A DNA stretch of 64,000 bases from Paenibacillus_E sp964253085 (lineage in GTDB: Bacteria > Bacillota > Bacilli > Paenibacillales > NBRC-103111): assembly GCF_964253085.1 (NCBI RefSeq), contig NZ_CAXUQH020000001.1:3720001-3784000 (forward strand), written 5' to 3'. Positions 61,484-64,000 of this stretch are shown here, in pieces. The notes beneath the pieces are model-generated. The model had not been told where the DNA came from. It searched no databases and was given only the letters and a program-made list of their open reading frames with translations. Position 1 is the stretch's first letter, and each line of letters opens with the position of its first letter. Position numbers and translations under genes: made by a program.

Positions 61484-61969
61484 GTGTTTAAGAACAAAAT
61501 ATTTATACTCATTGTTTCCATCCTTATTGCTATCACACTAATTCTCACTGCAGCGTTCGTGTTGTGGAACTTTATGGAGAAGAATAATGAATCCACAGAT
61601 CCTGCTGTGAAAGCACAGGATGCAGTTGCGAGTGTGAAACCGACGAAAGCGCCATCAGCGGAGACTGTTAAGGCGAATACTTCTATCATTAAGGATATTT
61701 TAACGAACTTATCAGGCAGTCAGAATTTTATTAAAATAAGTTTTGCGTTTGAAATGGAAAATTCAAAGGCTAAAACTGAGTTCGATAGTTTGCTCGATTC
61801 TGCCGTTAAGGGAACAATTGTCCAGATTCTTGGTGATATGACGAAGGAGCAAATTGAAGGAAGCAAAGGTTCAGATAGTTTAACTTCTACAATAATGAAC
61901 AAACTAAACCCATTATTGCATGAAGGTAAAATCAAACAAATTTGGATAACTGATAAAGTGCTGCAGTAA
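61484..61969 (+). CDS. fliL: Flagellar basal-body associated protein FliL
   Basis: 161 residues with one membrane span near the start (about 5-28) and a periplasm-facing domain with TNLSGSQNFIKISFAFEMENSKAKTEFDSL. Starts at GTG 61484, right after the swrD stop, behind GGAGGG. Associates with the stator in other bacteria. Confidence 0.92.
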   Translation: MFKNKIFILIVSILIAITLILTAAFVLWNFMEKNNESTDPAVKAQDAVASVKPTKAPSAETVKANTSIIKDILTNLSGSQNFIKISFAFEMENSKAKTEFDSLLDSAVKGTIVQILGDMTKEQIEGSKGSDSLTSTIMNKLNPLLHEGKIKQIWITDKVLQ

Positions 61970-62004
61970 CTCATAAATGATTTTGCTTAAAGGAGGTGAC
62001 TCGA

Positions 62005-63003
62005 ATGGTTGATGTTTTATCGCAAAATGAGATCGATGCCTTGCTGGCTGCGTTGTCCTCTGGGGAAATGGATGCAGATGAACTTAAGAAGGAGGATACT
62101 CAGAAGAAGGTAAGGGCTTACGATTTTAAGAGAGCAGTACGTTTCTCTAAAGATCATATTCGTAGCTTAACTCGGATTCATGAAAATTTCGCGCGATTTT
62201 TAACAACATATTTTTCAGCGCAGCTGCGTACTTTCGTGCAAATTAGTGTAGTCCAGGTTGAACAATTGCCCTATGATGAATTTATTCGTTCGATCCCGAA
62301 AATGACCATTTTGAACATCTTTGAAGCAGAGCCTTTAGAGGGTCGAATGGTACTTGAGGTACATCCCAATGTTGCCTTTGCTATGTTGGATCGTTTACTA
62401 GGCGGAGCAGGTACGACGCCAACCAAAATTAACGCATTAACCGAGATTGAAACGATTGTTATGGAGCGTATTTTTAGTCGAGCATTTGACAGCTTGCAAG
62501 AAGCATGGAAGACCGTTATTGATATTCAACCTCGTTTAGAGGCGCTAGAAACGAATCCGCAGTTTATGCAAATTGTTTCTCCCAATGAAACGATTGCATT
62601 AATATCGCTGAGCACCAAAATCGGGGACACAACAGGTATGATCAACTTATGTATTCCTCATGTTGTTATTGAACCTATCATGCCTCGGCTTTCTGTACAT
62701 CACTGGTTTGTTTCCCAGAAGAAGACGAGAGCACCTGAAGAAGTGGAAGCACTTCAATCACGCTTGGAGAAAACCAAGCTACCTCTCATTGCAGAATTGG
62801 GATCGTCTGAAATTTCTATCCGTGATTTTTTAGGTTTAACAATAGGCGATGTAATCCCTCTGCATAAATCCGTCGAAGATTCGCTTCAAGTCAAAGTGGG
62901 CGAGAAGCTGAAATATCTCGGAAGCCCTGGTACCGTAAAAGGGAAGATGGCTGTACAAATTACAGAAATCGTGAATGAAGGAGAAGAAGAATATGATGAA
63001 TAA
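62005..63003 (+). CDS. fliM: Flagellar motor switch protein FliM
   Basis: 332-residue C-ring protein that binds CheY-P. N-terminal CheY-binding segment MVDVLSQNEIDALLAAL, a CheC-like middle (about 45-225, LGGAGTTPTKINALTEIETIV) and the C-terminal SpoA domain (about 255-325, AELGSSEISIRDFLGLTIGDVIPLHKS). AAGGAGGTGA precedes the ATG at 62005. Its end overlaps fliY by 11 bases. Confidence 0.97.
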   Translation: MVDVLSQNEIDALLAALSSGEMDADELKKEDTQKKVRAYDFKRAVRFSKDHIRSLTRIHENFARFLTTYFSAQLRTFVQISVVQVEQLPYDEFIRSIPKMTILNIFEAEPLEGRMVLEVHPNVAFAMLDRLLGGAGTTPTKINALTEIETIVMERIFSRAFDSLQEAWKTVIDIQPRLEALETNPQFMQIVSPNETIALISLSTKIGDTTGMINLCIPHVVIEPIMPRLSVHHWFVSQKKTRAPEEVEALQSRLEKTKLPLIAELGSSEISIRDFLGLTIGDVIPLHKSVEDSLQVKVGEKLKYLGSPGTVKGKMAVQITEIVNEGEEEYDE

Positions 63004-64000
63004 CAGAGATTATTTGTCGCAGGAAGAGATCGACGCTTTATTGAGACAATCATCTGAAGAAAGTTCTGTCTCTTCATTTCATGGGCCTCCACAAGTAGAA
63101 GATTTTTTATCCCCGCTCGAGCAGGATGCACTTGGGGAAATAGGTAACATAACATTCGGCAGCGCGGCGACAGCGTTATCGACGCTATTGGGAAAGAAAG
63201 TTGATATTACGACACCTAAGGTGTCTGTAATTGGTAAAGAAGAATTGGAAGAACAGTTTCCAAGACCTCATGTTGCTGTACATGTGAATTATGTTGATGG
63301 TTTCGATGGTATTAACTTGCTTGTTATTCAAACCAAAGATGCTCAAGTTATCGCTGATCTTATGATGGGTGGAGACGGCACTGGCGGTGATGAAAATCTT
63401 AGCGAAATTCATATCAGCGCGGTGCAAGAAGCCATGAATCAGATGATGGGTTCATCAGCTACATCCATGTCTACTATCTTTAATCGATTTGTCAATATCT
63501 CCCCACCAGGAATCGACATATTAAATTTGTCGAAAGGAGAAGGAAAACTGCCTGACGAGGACGTATTTATAAAGATATCGTTCCGACTTGCCATTGGCGA
63601 TCTTATTGATTCCAATATTATGCAGTTATTGCCTGTTCCTTTCGCCAAAGAAATGGTATCGATCTTAATGGGTGGTGGTGATACTGAATCAGCAATGGAA
63701 GCTGCACCGGCGGCGCAAGCACCACCAGTAGTAGCTCCACCTGTGCAAGAAGCTCCTAAATCACAACCAGCACCAGTGTATGAGCAACCTGTATACCAAC
63801 AACCGATGTATGAGCAGCCGATGTATCAGCAGCCCCCAATGGGTCAGCCGATGTATCCACCACAACAACCGATGTATCCTCCACAGCAGCCGATGTATCA
63901 ACAACAGCCTCCAGCTGCGTTTGGTGGTATGCCAAATCGTAATGTGAATGTTCAGCCTGTTCAGTTTGGTAATTTGCAATCAGGCTCGTACTCGCAAACT
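62993..64000 (+). CDS. fliY: Flagellar motor switch phosphatase FliY (partial)
   Basis: The gene begins in the end of fliM, nine bases after AAGGAG, and runs past the window edge, so the C-terminal SpoA domain is not seen. Residues 1-20 (YLSQEEIDALLRQ) match the CheY-binding tail; the CheC-like domain follows (about 35-220, EQDALGEIGNITFGSAATALSTLLG; EIHISAVQEAMNQMMGSSATSMS), a site that dephosphorylates CheY-P in Bacillus. Then comes a Pro/Gln/Tyr-rich linker with repeated QPMY units (63778-63906). Confidence 0.93.
   Translation, partial: MMNNRDYLSQEEIDALLRQSSEESSVSSFHGPPQVEDFLSPLEQDALGEIGNITFGSAATALSTLLGKKVDITTPKVSVIGKEELEEQFPRPHVAVHVNYVDGFDGINLLVIQTKDAQVIADLMMGGDGTGGDENLSEIHISAVQEAMNQMMGSSATSMSTIFNRFVNISPPGIDILNLSKGEGKLPDEDVFIKISFRLAIGDLIDSNIMQLLPVPFAKEMVSILMGGGDTESAMEAAPAAQAPPVVAPPVQEAPKSQPAPVYEQPVYQQPMYEQPMYQQPPMGQPMYPPQQPMYPPQQPMYQQQPPAAFGGMPNRNVNVQPVQFGNLQSGSYSQT
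63778..63906 (+). repeat. QPMY-type tandem repeat inside fliY
   Basis: Seven or so imperfect units encoding (E/Q)QPMY, with extra proline residues, in the linker between the CheC-like and SpoA domains. Codons vary between copies, so this is not a recent slip duplication of a single unit. Confidence 0.75.

Noticed and set aside
63761..63979. Minus-strand repeat-rich frame opposite fliY
   Set aside because: A mirror of the QPMY repeat; no ribosome site and the plus frame is the real gene.
1..64000. CRISPR arrays, rRNA, tRNA, transposases or phage structural genes
   Set aside because: Looked for direct repeats with even spacing, cloverleaf-like arms, and transposase or integrase motifs; none seen.

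Overview
The window looks like a chromosomal segment of a Paenibacillaceae bacterium (Paenibacillus or a close relative; Bacillota). The evidence is gene order (rsmD-coaD-ylbJ-ylbL-yceD-rpmF-fapR-plsX-fab genes-rnc-smc-ftsY-ylxM-ffh-rpsP-khpA-rimM-trmD-rplS-lepB-rbgA-rnhB-ylqG-ylqH-sucCD-dprA-topA-trmFO-hslVU-codY-fla/che), strong GGAGG-type ribosome binding sites, and the sporulation gene ylbJ. Genus is an inference from this order. No rRNA, tRNA, CRISPR array or insertion sequence was seen.

1-12.7 kb is the accessory part. It opens with a three-gene, translationally coupled cassette behind two LexA-type operators: a Y-family DNA polymerase flanked by two small proteins that resemble each other. 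An SRAP/HMCES-type abasic-site protein follows. Next come a membrane-anchored metallophosphoesterase, an orphan gene, a CobW-type zinc GTPase and a Fur-family regulator. On the minus strand are a lipoprotein polysaccharide deacetylase and a GNAT acetyltransferase. The stretch to 12.7 kb holds small unassigned genes, two frameshifted copper-amine-oxidase-like 'stalk domain' genes, an AT-rich orphan, a probable gene remnant, and a 630-base gap with several phased hairpins that may be a structured RNA.

12.8-50.4 kb is core housekeeping DNA: 16S rRNA methylation and CoA synthesis; a FapR-controlled fatty acid and phospholipid operon with a clear FapR operator; RNase III, SMC, and the SRP system (ftsY, ylxM, ffh); ribosome and tRNA maturation (rpsP, khpA, rimM, trmD, rplS, rbgA); signal peptidase; RNase HII; the FliK-like/FlhB-like pair ylqG-ylqH; a YraN-family protein; the ComM-like ATPase; succinyl-CoA synthetase; dprA; topA; trmFO; the HslVU protease; and codY. 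The xerC gene that sits between trmFO and hslV in Bacillus is absent here.

50.5-64 kb is the start of the fla/che operon, flgB to fliY, encoding rod, MS ring, switch, export ATPase, hook and hook-length genes. fliY runs off the right edge. Genes overlap or are spaced by a few bases, so they are probably one long transcript.
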